This document shows positions 43,101 to 55,250 of a stretch of DNA of 62,715 bases, piece by piece; the stretch's first letter is position 1; every line of letters starts with the position of its first letter. Under the pieces are notes generated by a model. It saw only the letters and a program-made list of their open reading frames with translations. It did no database searches and had not been told where the DNA came from. The stretch lies in contig JAAAIG010000118.1 in the NCBI GenBank assembly GCA_015852425.1, forward strand, positions 1-62,715, given 5' to 3'. Made by a program: the position numbers and the translations under genes. The stretch comes from Gryganskiella cystojenkinii. Lineage: Eukaryota > Mortierellomycota > Mortierellomycetes > Mortierellales > Mortierellaceae.

Positions 43101-46100
43101 GCAGAGGAGGTTCTTCTCCAGGGTTCATAGCCGCCAACGGATCTCATTGTACCCCTTTGAGAGTCGGTATAGGAATCGTCGACAAGAAAGCTTTGGGTAG
43201 CGGTCGAGAGCGAATCGTCCATCAAGGGCTGAAGAAGGTCCGAAAAGGGCTGAACGAATTGGTTGCCGTCGACCTTCAATGTCGTCAATGCGCAGGCGAG
43301 CATATGGAGAGGAGCTGGAAGTGACTTCAATTTGTTGTTACGGACATCCAATAGCTTCAGGCACTTCAAATGACCGAGAGCTGGATCTGTGAAAGCCAGG
43401 GAGGTTGAACATTGTTAACAATAATGATGGTAGCAAGTTATCATAGGATATGCATAATACCATATAAACAGAGTCACTTCCTCTTTTACTTACTCAGCAG
43501 ATAAAAGTCGTTATTCCTGATATCCAGCACCTCCAGACTTGACATTTTTTGAATCGCATCCGGCAACTTTCTTAACTTGTTATTTGACAGATGAAGTTCC
43601 TTTAGCCTCGAAAGTCGACCGAGTTCAACAGGGAGTGTCTCCAGACCATTGTCACAAAGATCGAGGACTTGCAGGTTGACGAGACTTGTCAGATTGGCGA
43701 TCGGTAAGATGGAATGAATTGAGTTGTACGCAAGACGCAAATGACTGATACCTATAAACATAGACGAAATGAGTTTCAGCCAGTACCATGATTAGTTTCC
43801 TGGATCAGAAGCTGACAATGCTCCACATCTTGAAGAATTTTTTTTTAAAAAAAACACACTTGTGGGAAGTCCGGCGGGGATCTCAGATAGTTCCCGTTTA
43901 CTCAAATCCAAGATGGCGACATCTTTTTGGTTCGGATCCATAGACTTTAGGGCAGTGATCCAGTCCGCATCCGAAACGGCCGAGTGTCGGCTACTCACAG
44001 GCTCGCTGAATGAGTGAGGAGACAAGAGCTGCATATCCTCGTTCTTGACGGGTTTAGTGGCGGCATCCTTGAGAGAGTACAAGGGTTCGAACGTAAGGGA
44101 GTCTGTACCCAAAGATCCTTGGGGTCTACGATCCTTTGGTTGAACAGGTGCATTCGATTTGATAATGGATGACAACGTTTCAGAGGCAGAGGTCGCACTG
44201 TTGCTAGCTGCTGCCAATGCAGTGGTAAAAGCAGATGACACGGCAGGCAACGTGGCAGCACCCATGGTCGAGACTCTTTTACGCTGAGAGCTCTTTTCGG
44301 GGACGGGTGGCACGTTAAGTTCATCTCCAAGGGATTTGCGTTGACCCTTCTTCACAAGATAGGGGTGTTCCTCATCGTACGAACCAGGTCCCGCCACTGT
44401 CCCTGCTCCCACACTGGATCCTCCATCGAGCAGCCCCGATGCACTGGCAGTAACTGGATTGTCGAGCATGGACTGACGAAGCAGGGATTTTTGCATCCGC
44501 AGGTACTGCTCTTGCAAGTGTTTCGAGTGCGATATGGCTTCATCCGTGTCACTGTCGTCCCAGCCCTCACTCTCAAAGTCCACGCTTGAGGCAGCATCAA
44601 ACGCGAAGAGGAGATGGCCAGGTCCGCCACTCTGTCTCCGAGGCCGATAGTCGGGTCCGTACCCCATTGGCATGTTTCTAGGTCGTGGCGTAAGTGCATC
44701 CTGATCATATTCGATTGTCGACGACATCCTACTTAGTCTTGACTGTCGTTTGGCAGCACTGTTATTCCTGGCAAGGCTCTTTGGAGGGGCAACGGGTGTG
44801 GTTACAGTCGAGGAGGAACGATTGTTGGTACCTGGTGGGACAGCACCGGCAGTAGTAGTAGTTGTCCCTGGGTGAGCCGATTGACCAGGAGGCTCCGATG
44901 TCCAGCTCTCTTCCAGTACCTTGTCCCTCGCGGAGGTGTCCCTCAAGATTGGCCTAGGTGTTGTCGGTGGTGCGGATTGGACAGCAGCCGAAGTAGTCGC
45001 GGAGCTTTCGCGTTTTCTGTTCTGAATACCGGAAGGTGGAGGAGTGCTGCCGTCGGTGGGTAATGGGGGCAGTTGTTGACTTGACAGTGACAGTGACGAG
45101 TCAAGGATGGAATCATCAAGATGTTCTTGACCACCCTCAGGACCATTCGCAAATGAAGATGGACCGGGTAATGCAGAGGAGATGGCACTCTTTGTTGCGG
45201 AATTGCGTCTGATCCCTGTCGCGACTCCGATTTCAGGTTCCGGGCGCAGTTTGTTCCGCGACTTTGCAGCTCGGAGGGTCTTGAGGGAGAGGGGTGTGTA
45301 GTTTTGTGTGTTGGGGAGGGTCGAAGTCGTAGGACTGGCTGCAGAAGAGGAGGGACTAACGGGACCCCCGCCAAAGCCGCCACTGGGAGGTTTGTGGTCA
45401 CTTAGGGATGGAAAGGAGAGGCGATTGAGGGTGGCAACTGACGGATCAAGNNNNNNNNNNCTCGGGTTGTGGTTGTCGACGAAGGACCGGGCTGACGGTG
45501 CTGTGCTGCTGTTGCTGTTGTTCTTGATCTGCAGCCACAACGGCTACTGAAACCGAGGGTGAGGATGAAGGGAGAGGTGGGACAGGGACAGACATGGACG
45601 TGCGTTTGATAGTACTGGTCCCTGTGGAGGATGAGGCGTCTAATGGATCAGAACGGTAAAAGGTTGGGAAGACACAGAGAGAAAGTGGGAGATAACAGAG
45701 CAGATCGATAGTAGTGACAACGACAGACGGTGGAGATGGTTAGAAAGGATCCAGATGAAGGAAAAGTAAAGGGAAGGGGGAAAAAAGAGGAAGAGAGGGT
45801 GTCAGGCAACAATGGTGACAACAACGCAGGCATGGATCTCTTTCCTTTGATTTTTGATTGTCGTTGTCATGGTAAAAATAAGAAAGACAAATCCTTATGC
45901 TATCCTATCCTGTCTCCGTTCCTCTGTTCCCTTTTCCCCCTCTCTCTCTCAATTTCTCTCGCTCTCTCCTCCCTCTCCCTCTTGCTCACTCGCCTTCCCA
46001 TTTCTCATATAATCTATGCACTATCACCCCATGAGGGTCATCATAACAAGAACCACTCGCAATCCCCCTTCACTGTCTCCCTCTCTCCCGTCACTCCCTT

Positions 46101-48609
46101 TTCATTTCTCCTCGTTGTCCACACCTCCCACATCCATATCCACATCCTCGACACCCTGGTTGATGTTCCAAAGTAATAACCACACGCACCCTGGAACATA
46201 TAAAATAATGAGTCTTACAAAGAGGAATGATCGGTGAGTTGACCGAACGACGTAAACCAGCGAGAATAAAAAAAGTCGTGAAAAGGGATCGTGCCGAGAA
46301 ATGAAAGAAGACAAATAAATGCGTAAATGGTAAAGGACTGGAAGGGGTTCGTTAACAACGTATGCTGATAAGCTGAGGAAGGAAAAATAAAGTCGTGTTA
46401 TATAATTGAACGTCCTCTCGAAGGTTCAAAGTCAGAGTTTCGAGGTTTGGGGTTGAGTCAAGAGTCGCCGAGGAGAGAGCTGGAGTGTGGGCGGCTGGGT
46501 GAAGTGGCCAAAGGAGAAGAAGAGGAGAGAAGAGAGAAAAGAGGCAAAAGAGAAAAAGAAAAAAAGGCGAGCGCATGGTCCTATTCTCCCTTCATGGATT
46601 CCAGGATATCAGAGAAAGGGAAGAGCACAGGCGGTGCGGGGGTGTTCGTTTGCATTGTCGTTGAGAGAAAGTGCATGCCCCGGGCCTGTCCTTTTCTCTC
46701 GCCTTCACTTTGTTTTTTCCGTCCCCTTACTGCCCAAGAAAAGAAAACCAAAAAAAGTGTGTGTAAGGGGACCTCCTGAAAGCATTGTTCCTGGCAGGAT
46801 ATAAAGGAACGAAGAAGCCTCACGTTGCTCTCTCAATCAGCCAACCACGATCCTTCACTTTGTCGTCCCTTTCACTCTGACAGAAAACACTCGTTGTTAT
46901 TTTTTTATCCGTAGTCTGAACAGTCAACTACCCTGTCCTTCGATAATATGAACAATCTGAGCTACCCAACCCATCTCCAAAAAAGAAAAGAAAAAGAGAG
47001 CCCAATATGAAAGAATCTAAGAAAAGGACTTCTAATTACCTGCTGGAGCTTGGTCGAGATCGCGTATAGAGAGACGCCTTTGTGAGTGAACACTGGAGTT
47101 GCTTCCTCGTCTAGTCTTTGTTACAGTCTCTGGAATAACGGTGACACGAGGTTCTTCCAAACTTGGATCGGCCATAGGATCTTGGAGCAGGTAAACAGAC
47201 GTCCTTGAAATCGTGGACGTGTCAGAAGAGGTCGAGAGTCGCGTGCCTCGGAGCGGTGGTACAGGGAACGCCGGTATCCATCCTTCTGGTGGGAACTCTG
47301 AAGGTGGCAGAGGCTGACTTGAAGATCGGGAACGTAAAATAGACTTTGGCTGCTTTGTCTTTAGAATAGAGACTGGTGGTGTAGGCGTTGGTGGGGGTGG
47401 TGTTGGCGAAGAGGACGATCGAGGGGCATGTGGAGAGGAGAGCGATCTGATTCGAGTCAACTGTTTGTTGTTGTTAGAGTCGGAGACGAGTCGGTGATGG
47501 ACTTGTTCAGGTTCAAAGCTCTGGACAGATGTAGGACGAGATTGCGAGGTGGACAAAGACGATGGGACGATAGCATTGGATCGGGTCCTGTTTCCTGTTC
47601 GAGGAGGGAAGTCTGATTGCTGTTGGTGGAATTGGTCTGCTAGCTGCTCTCTACTCCGCTGCTTTTTATTATTGTTAATGCTGTTGTTGCTGTTAGATCT
47701 CTCTTTGAGTGGTCGGTTTGGATTTGTTAATAACGTCGAGGGTATGGAAGCCTCCGCTGTCGAGGATGATAGGGAGGTCGAAGCAGTTGTGGTGGAGAGG
47801 CCAGGAGAGCTGATGTTATTGGCCGTTGGTATGTGCGTATCCTCGACGCTTGTGGTATCCGTTTCTACAAAGGTGGGAATAGGAGGGGGAGGGTATAAAG
47901 GTCGAGGGGGCCTTGACTGGGTTGGAGTGGTGATGTGGAGGATGGGGATGGAGGGGACATCTGCAGTGCTGGTAATAATAACCACCGAGGAGGCACTGGA
48001 TGAGGTTTGAAGAGAGGAAGAAGAAGAAGGAAAAGGAGGAGTAAGGAGATCGGAGGACGAAGAAGGAGATGTGGTCGAGATTGGTGGCGCGTTCCTTGAG
48101 ATAAGATGATCATGGTAAACATATTGTTGATCGTCGTTGTTGTTGTTGATATTATCAATTGATATGGTTGTAGATGATATGGATGACTGTGGTACTACAA
48201 CGGACATGGACTCTGGATTGGCAGATGCAGGAAGAGTCCACTCAGAAGGAGACTCGAGTGCATTCACATCATTCCCCGGCGAGTTCTTTTCTTCAGCAGG
48301 ACTCTTGTTGTCATCGACCTTTTCTGTAGTGACAGCCATAGAATGAGTCGTTGCATCCTCGGTTGAGTTTCGACGGGAGGGGAAAGCTGTCAAGGACGAG
48401 ATTGTCACCGTGGCTGTGGCTGTAGTTGTGGTTGCAGTTGTAGTGATGGAGACAGGGAGAGGAAAACCGAGAGCGTCCTTGGGGCCACTCGATGAAGATG
48501 AAGTCGAGGAGGAAGAAGAGGCGGACTCATCAGAGAGATTCAGATCACTGTGGGAAGAATGAATCGGGCGCTTCTTTTGGAGGCCACGGAGGAAGCGCGG
48601 AAGACTCAT
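40159..48609 (-). CDS. Rho guanine-nucleotide exchange factor with leucine-rich repeats (LRR-DH-PH)
   Basis: Activates Rho-family GTPases at sites of polarised growth. Five exons: 48609-47040, 45639-43860, 43751-43494, 43386-40375, 40253-40159, about 2240 aa. All junction phases agree if the N gap in exon 2 is a multiple of three. Residues 1 to about 1090 are Ser/Thr/Pro/Gln-rich. LRRs follow (about 1090-1240): LDLSKRELSEIPAGLP, LQVLDLCDNGLETLPVELG, LKELHLSNNKLRKLPDAIQ, LEVLDIRNNDF. The DH domain (about 1750-2025) begins RRRIVDEIITTERTYVEGL, contains a 90-residue Ser-rich insert, and has LLLPVQRIPRYKLLLQDLLE. The split PH domain ends VVDDDMVLYLTGDKDLVQSW in the last exon. Joining the 523-residue first exon across a 1.4-kb intron is inferred from matching phase and sites; the rest is firm. 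Confidence 0.85.
45451..45460. other. Assembly gap (10 N) inside a coding exon
   Basis: Ten N inside exon 2 of the Rho GEF, between a Gln/Arg/Pro-rich segment and LDPSVATLNRL. The frames on either side are open but only agree if the real gap is a multiple of three, so 10 N is a placeholder. Confidence 0.98.
45640..47039 (-). other. 1.4-kb first intron of the Rho GEF gene
   Basis: Bounded on minus by a GTAATT donor and a TTAG acceptor in matching phase. Contains T/C-rich tracts (45900-46090) and an A/G-rich stretch (46500-46570). No independent gene seen; an alternative promoter inside it is possible. Confidence 0.55.
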
Positions 48610-50740
48610 CACAAAGGGGAAGGATCGAGTTGGTCGTGATTGGTGATGGGGAGTGGGGAGGATTGAATGAAAGAAGGGAGAAAGGAATGTTGATGACAGA
48701 AAAAAAAGACGTTCATTGTTCATCCAGAAGAGAGACAGAAACCCCCACAACGCACTTTCACCACACACCACACACAAACACACACATCAATTTCTGTTCA
48801 ACCCTGTTTTGGGGCGCGGAGTACAAGGGCGAGAGAAAACTTACTTTTTTTGTGTGATTGAGAGTACTTTTAGTCTGAAGAAGAAAGCAGAAATAAAATA
48901 TGTTGCAGCGCACTGACTCTCTCCTACAGATGAAGGGTACAACTGTGGCCGATCTCCAGACTTTTTTCCCCCGAGAAACACTCTACTCTTCAGTCTGTGG
49001 TCGATTTTTTTACCTTCGCTCTGTTGGCTATCGCCGTTGTCTTCTTAAATCGACTACAGTACACGTCAACGCTTTCTTCTTTGTGTCCACTCTAATAAAA
49101 ATAAGAACCGATCCCAATTCCATCCCCTCATGGCTTTTAAACAAAAAAGACCATCACATCAACTTCTCCCTCCCACTTTCCTTTATCATCCTCAAGGCTT
49201 CTCAATTCTCTATGTAAAGAACCCTGTCTTCCTGTCCTTGATGCGCCACACTATCACAAAGCCGCCCCAGACATCCGAGGATCCTATGATTCCCAAATCT
49301 AAAGAAATCAAAGCGAAGGCAAGCGAAGGCACTACCAAAGTCGCCCAGATAGAAAGGACTGCCTCCTCGACTTTTTCTTAGCTTTTGGTCTCAAGCAGGG
49401 GCTCCCTCCCCATAAATCCTCGAACGAGCTCAATAAAGGGTTTTGAGTCTGTTGCTAATCAATCCAAGATCTTCTTTAACGGATTTGAAAATCTCACTGA
49501 TGAAACGGCTACTTCTGATGTTTTGGACTCCCCCCCCCCCTCCCAAAGTTTTTGATGCGAGTTCATTTCTAAACTTTTTTTTTAATATCGTGCTACGGGT
49601 CGCGTAGCATTTAACTTTGGTTTCAATTCATTTCGAGATGAGGATTCGATGGAGATTAATAAGACTATGAACAGCAACTCCAGCAGCGCCGTCTCGAGTG
49701 GAAACCTTCAAGTTTGCTTTCAATCTAAGGTGGGAAACAGCATTCCATCGCAGTTGACAGTCTCTCTAAGAACGAATATTCTCTGCAACCACACGCAACA
49801 AGCAAAAAAAAAAAAAGATATTGTTCTGTGAACTCGCAAACATCATTTTCATTGATGCATTCAATTGTATCAGGCGAGGTATCAGCCAAACAACATAGGA
49901 TGAACGACAAAAAAAAACGCGTGGACAAATCCGTAGAAAATTGGTGATCACGTGTCAATTGGATCGATTTTTTTTTTTTTTTTAGCAGGCGTGCAGTGTG
50001 AGTGCCACGTCTCTCACTTTGTCTACTCTCTGACACAATCACTTCGAGAGGATCATGAAGGGAGGGAAAGCACTGCATCATGGTGTTGCTGTCGTGGACA
50101 AAAAGCAAAGGTGTTCATCAAGAAAAGGGGAACGAGAGACAGGGCTGTATAAACTCTGACGCTCAAACACACAAGAAATGAAGAGAGCGAAAAAAGAATA
50201 AGAGACGGGAAAAAAAAAGACGAGAGCATCCAAAGAGAGTGCAGCTCCCTCGCTTTGCAGTCAAGGGTACAAGGACAAGAGGAGCAAGAATGAGGGAATG
50301 AAATCAGGTCCACGGGAATGAAAGATGCGCGGAAAACCAAAGAGAAAAGAGAGAGAATCCCAAGATGATGACGGATGACAAGAGACGACCAAGAAACTGA
50401 TCAGACCGACGTGGCCCTTTTTTTTCCTGCTGTTTCCCCCCTTTTTCAAAGGTTCGTTTTCTTTCTTTCATCTTTCCAATCTCATCCAATACCCTTTTCA
50501 TCCCTTCTTTCTCCATCGTTCCCTTCCTTCCTTCCTCCCATCCTCCTTCCTTCGCGTTCTCTCTCTCTCTCTCTCTCCATCCATCCATCTTTCCTTCTTT
50601 TGTTGTTTCCCATCAGAGCAGGAGATCATCGTTTGGCAGGAATAAAATAGAGATCTCATCCCTGACTTGCAATTCAATCGCGATCACTTCTCTTCATCGG
50701 ACCAATCACTTATTAAAAAAAAAGAAAGAGCGATCACGCC
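48610..50740. promoter_or_regulatory. 2.1-kb divergent spacer between Rho GEF (-) and SEC24 (+)
   Basis: Contains leaders of both genes; the SEC24 leader is a strong T/C tract with CT and CATC repeats (50410-50600). Poly-T runs lie at 49970-49984. Frames at 49242-49381 and 49649-49831 are short, unmatched and weakly coding-like; I do not call them genes. Confidence 0.45.
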
Positions 50741-53700
50741 ATGGCTTACTCCCAGCCATCGACTCCGACCATGCGCCCTGCCATGGCTCAGGCTCCCATG
50801 CCCAGACCTGGATTCAGACCCCAGCAACCTCCTCATCCTCAACAACAACAGCAGCAGCAATTCTCCCAGCAAGGACAGCCCCACAACTTGTCAAGACCCG
50901 GCACCCCTGGCCAACAGGGTGGTCCTCCTCCAGGACAGCCAGGAATGGGATTCAGACCTCAGCAACCTAATGGTATCCACCATCAACAGGGTCAAGGACC
51001 GCGACCCCCTCATCCTAACAATGGTCAGCCAATTCAAAATAACGCGATGAGACGACCTTCCGCTGGCGGAGCCTCGCTTCCTCCCTCCCCTGCCTTCCAA
51101 CAGCGTCCTCCCATGCCCGCAGCATCTGGTTCCTATAACCAACAGCAACAACAACAACACCCCAGCGGTCCAGGTGCCCCTTTGCAGCGTCCTCCGCCCA
51201 TCGGTGGTATCCAACGTGCTCCCTCGCCCATGATGCGTCCACCCAACAGCATGTCACAGCCAGGGACGCCTGGCATGTCCCCTCAGATCCAAAACAGACC
51301 TCTACCACCTGGTATGTCGCCTCAGATCCAGAACCGTCCTCCACCCGGTCGTTTTGTCGGCCAGCAGGCACCCGGATCGCCCGCCATGAACCCTATGGGC
51401 TATAACAATAACACAACTGTGAACGGATCTGCGTCAGGATTTGGATCAAACCAGAGTCAACCCCCTACACCGAAGATGCAACACGCTCCCCCAGCTCAGT
51501 TCCAGCAACAGCAACAATACCCTCCACAACTCCAGTCTCAGCAACAGCCCTCAGTCCAACACCAGCAGTTTCAGCAACAGCAGCAACAACACCTGATGCA
51601 GCACCAGGATACTGGATTGATCAACCCTATGGCCGGGGCACCGCTAACACCTGCGGCCTCGGGTGGACCCCAAAAGTCCAAGCGTCTCTACCCGCAAGGA
51701 ATGGATGCTTCTTACCAGGATCCTACGCCTGTTCAACATTTGGGCACTATTCCCGGTATGCCGCCTGCACCTACCGTGAACAACCAGATACCGCCAGCTC
51801 AAACTCAGGGTTCCCAGTTCTTTGTCCCCGGCGAGAACGAGGCTCCAAACTTTGGCCAGACTGTGCCAGCCTATCAACAGGGACTTCAGCCACTCCAAGG
51901 ACAGTCGATTCAGCCCAGCGTCGGTCAATTGGCTAGCCAGATGGGCGCCATGAATGTCGGAAATAACCAGGGATATGGTTTCAACAATGCCGCTCCAGGT
52001 GCCAACGTAAGCAACAACAAGGACTTTTGATGGTGCTGTGAAAAAAAGGCGGATAGACTGTTAAACGATCGCGCAAGCTAATGAATTCTTCTTGTTTCCT
52101 CTCTTTTTTCGTAGTTGTCTACTGTGGCCTTGATGGGTGTCGCACCCAGAGTTCAGGATTTGGAAACGCCCCCTCCTGCCATTAACCTGCCCCATACGGT
52201 AAGAATTTCCCCCCTTCTCTGCACACGACAGATCGGCCAAGAATTATTATTTCTGGATCAAGGCAAAAAATTTTCTGACAATGGTTGTTTTTCTTGGACC
52301 TTTGTGCAACCATTTCATTTATGCTATCTGGATAGACCTCTGTCACTCAGTCGCCACATTCCAACTGTGACCCGTCTTACAAGCGCTCGACCCTCAACGC
52401 CATCCCTGCCAACTCCCAATTGTTGCAAAAGTCGAGACTTCCCCTGGGATTGGTTATCACACCTTATCGCAGCGTGAAGGAAGGTGACGAGGAAGTTCCT
52501 GTGGTCACAGATTCCGTCATTGCCCGTTGTCGCCGATGCAGGACCTATATCAACCCGTTCGTCAAGTTTGTCGAGGGTGGACAGCGCTGGAAGTGTAACA
52601 TGTGTTATACCCTGAACGAAGGTGAGTTTTTTATTCGGATATCCGGAATGGGAAAAACCTGTATCGTGGCAATTCGAGGCATTTCGCTACATGATGATAT
52701 GCTGACGATTTTTTTTCTTTTTTTCTATTCGAAAAGTGCCCTCATCATTCGATTATGACTCGCAGACTCAACAACCCGTGGATCGCTGGCAGCGCAAGGA
52801 GTTGAACCATGCTGTAGTCGAGTATATTGCCCCCACGGAATACATGGTTCGCCCTCCTCAACCCTTGGTGTACTTGTTCGTGATCGATGTCTCTTATCAG
52901 GCAATCCAGAGCGGTATGGTTGCCACAGCAGCAACCACGATTCTCGAGTCCTTGGACCGAATTCCCAATGATGAAGGTCGTACCAAGATTGGTATCGTCA
53001 CCGTCGATAGCTCAATCCACTTTTACAACTTGAACGTAAGCGTTTTCTCCTTTCTTTTTAAGTTTATGCTCTGTTTCTCAATATGTGTTTTGTTTTTTTT
53101 CAGTTTTCTCATTGTCAAATCATACTATGCTGCCATTTTTTAGACTTCATCGGAGGAGCCACAAATGTTGGTCGTTTCGGATCTCGAAGATCCCTTCTTG
53201 CCTCAACCCCATGATCTCTTGTGCAACCTGAGCGAATGTAGACCGACCCTGGAATCACTCTTGAACAGGATGAACGACATGTTCAAGGATACTCAAAACG
53301 TCGGCAACGCGCTCGGACCAGCTTTGCAAGCCGCTTACAAACTCGTCTCGCCTATCGGAGGAAAGATCTTGTGTTTGCAGGCTAGCTTGCCCAACCTGGA
53401 GGCCGGTGCGTTGAAGATGCGCGAAGACCCAAAACTTTTGGGCACCTCCAAGGAATCGACGCTATTGCAGGCGGCTTCTTCTTTCTACAAGACATTTGCC
53501 GTCGATTGCTCAAAGTCTCAAGTCTGTGTCGATATGTTCCTCTTTGGTTCTCAATACTCGGACGTTGCCACCTTGAGTAAGTCTTTGGTTCAACCGATAT
53601 TCATGTCAAGCTATTTCAAATTCCTGGTCTAACTTTTTTTTGTATCTGTTATACTCGTTCTCTGTTTGATTAGGCTGTTTACCCAGATTCACAGGAGGAA

Positions 53701-55100
53701 GCACTTTCTTCTACCCCGCCTTCACGGCCGCCAAATCCGAGGATGCACTCAAGTTTGCTCACGAGTTGGCCGAGTTTGTTTCTCAAAGGATTGCACTGGA
53801 GGCCGTGATGCGCGTCCGAGCCTCAAAGGGATTGAAAATGTCTGCTTTTTACGGCAACTTTTTCGTCCGCTCCACCGATTTGCTCTCTTTGCCGAACGTG
53901 CCACGGGATCAGTCCTATGCTATCGAGATTGGTTTTGAGGATAACCTTACAATTCCAGTGGTTTGTTTCCAGACGGCGCTCTTGCATACCTCGTCCTCAG
54001 GTGAGCGTCGCATCCGTGTGTTGACCTTAGCCTTGCCCGTGACGACGAGTCTTTCGGAGCTTTACATGTCTGCGGACCAAGTCGCAATTGCGACCCTCTT
54101 GGCCAACAAGGCTGTCGAGCGTGGTATGAATTCCAAGTTGGATGATGCTCGGGATGCGTTGACGAACAAGTGCGTGGATATCCTCGGTGTTTACAAGACC
54201 CACATGACATCCTCGTCCTCTGGAGCGACACCCAATCTGCAGATTTGTGATAACTTGAAGTTGATGCCCTTGCTCACTCTCGGCATGTTGAAGCACGTAA
54301 GTGACCTCTTTCCCAAGATTACTCTTTTATCATATTTAAGCGCTATCTCGTATTATAGGATTTCTCTATTAACACTTTTATTCCTTCTTTTCGTCTTCCC
54401 CTACAACATAGGTTGCTCTCCGCGGTGGTTCTCAGATCCCCTCGGATTTGCGTTCGTATGCCATGCACTTGCTCTCGACCATCCCATCTCAGTGTCTCAT
54501 CCCTTATATCCACCCGAAATTCTATTCGCTTCACAACATGCCCGAGCAGTGTGGTACAGTTGGTGAAAAGGGTATCGAGATGCCACAGGCTATGAACCTG
54601 AGTAGCGAACGACTTGAACGTGGAGGATTGTTTATGCTCGAAGATACTCAAAACATCTTTTTGTGGATTGGTCGCGATGCTGTCCCCCAGTTGTGCATGG
54701 ATCTCTTTGGTGTCCCCAACTATGAGAGTATCCGCGCCGGAAAGGTAAAAAAAAAAATTACTGCATTTCCACTTTCATCGTGCTTCCTCTTTTGTTCATG
54801 AAAACCATAACAATCGCTGACTGGCTTTCACCCCTCCCTTTTTTCTTTTCATTTTTTCAGACGACTTTGCCTTCGCTGGAGTCGGATTTCAACCAGCGCG
54901 TAAACTTGATTGTTGGTAAGACGCGTGAGATGCGTCGGACGGCGTATTACCCTCAACTCTATGTGATCAAGGAGGACGGTGATCCAGCTCTGCGTCTCTG
55001 GTTCTTGAGCCACTTGATCGAGGACCGTGCCGAGCCCGTCTTGAGTTACCACCAGTTCTTGGGTCATTTGAAGGACAAGGTCAACAGTGGATCCTTTTAA
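50741..55100 (+). CDS. SEC24: COPII coat cargo adaptor SEC24
   Basis: Sec24 pairs with Sec23 in the inner COPII coat and selects cargo for ER-to-Golgi vesicles. Eight exons: 50741-52006, 52115-52198, 52336-52621, 52737-53035, 53144-53576, 53674-54296, 54412-54744, 54861-55100, totalling 3564 nt (1187 aa). Residues 1 to about 420 are Pro/Gln-rich and disordered, as in the family. A zinc finger ([14 protein letters not shown], then WKCNMC) lies near 505-535. The trunk/vWA-like domain has [17 protein letters not shown] and [10 protein letters not shown]. Beta-sandwich and helical domains follow ([37 protein letters not shown]), and a gelsolin-like end ([20 protein letters not shown]). Length and order match Sec24, with no break seen. 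Confidence 0.96.
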
Positions 55101-55250
55101 ATTTTGAAGTTCACATTGCAGGCTTGTCCATCGGTGGCTAAATATGTTTTAGATTGTCAAACTAGAGACAGAATTATAGGAGGACAGGAGTTATTTGTCA
55201 CCTAACGAAAACATAATATTAATACAACCCAATGAGGTTTTTATTGTCAT

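Noticed and set aside
47032..48609. Stand-alone Ser-rich gene ending at the TAG at 47032
   Set aside because: The end coincides with a GT donor, and splicing to 45639 keeps phase and coding character into the Rho GEF. I joined them, with the caveat that this junction lacks transcript support.
49130..49381. Lys-rich 83-codon frame on plus
   Set aside because: The start lies in T-rich leader-like DNA. Only the last part looks coding, helped by a short duplication; no support as a gene.
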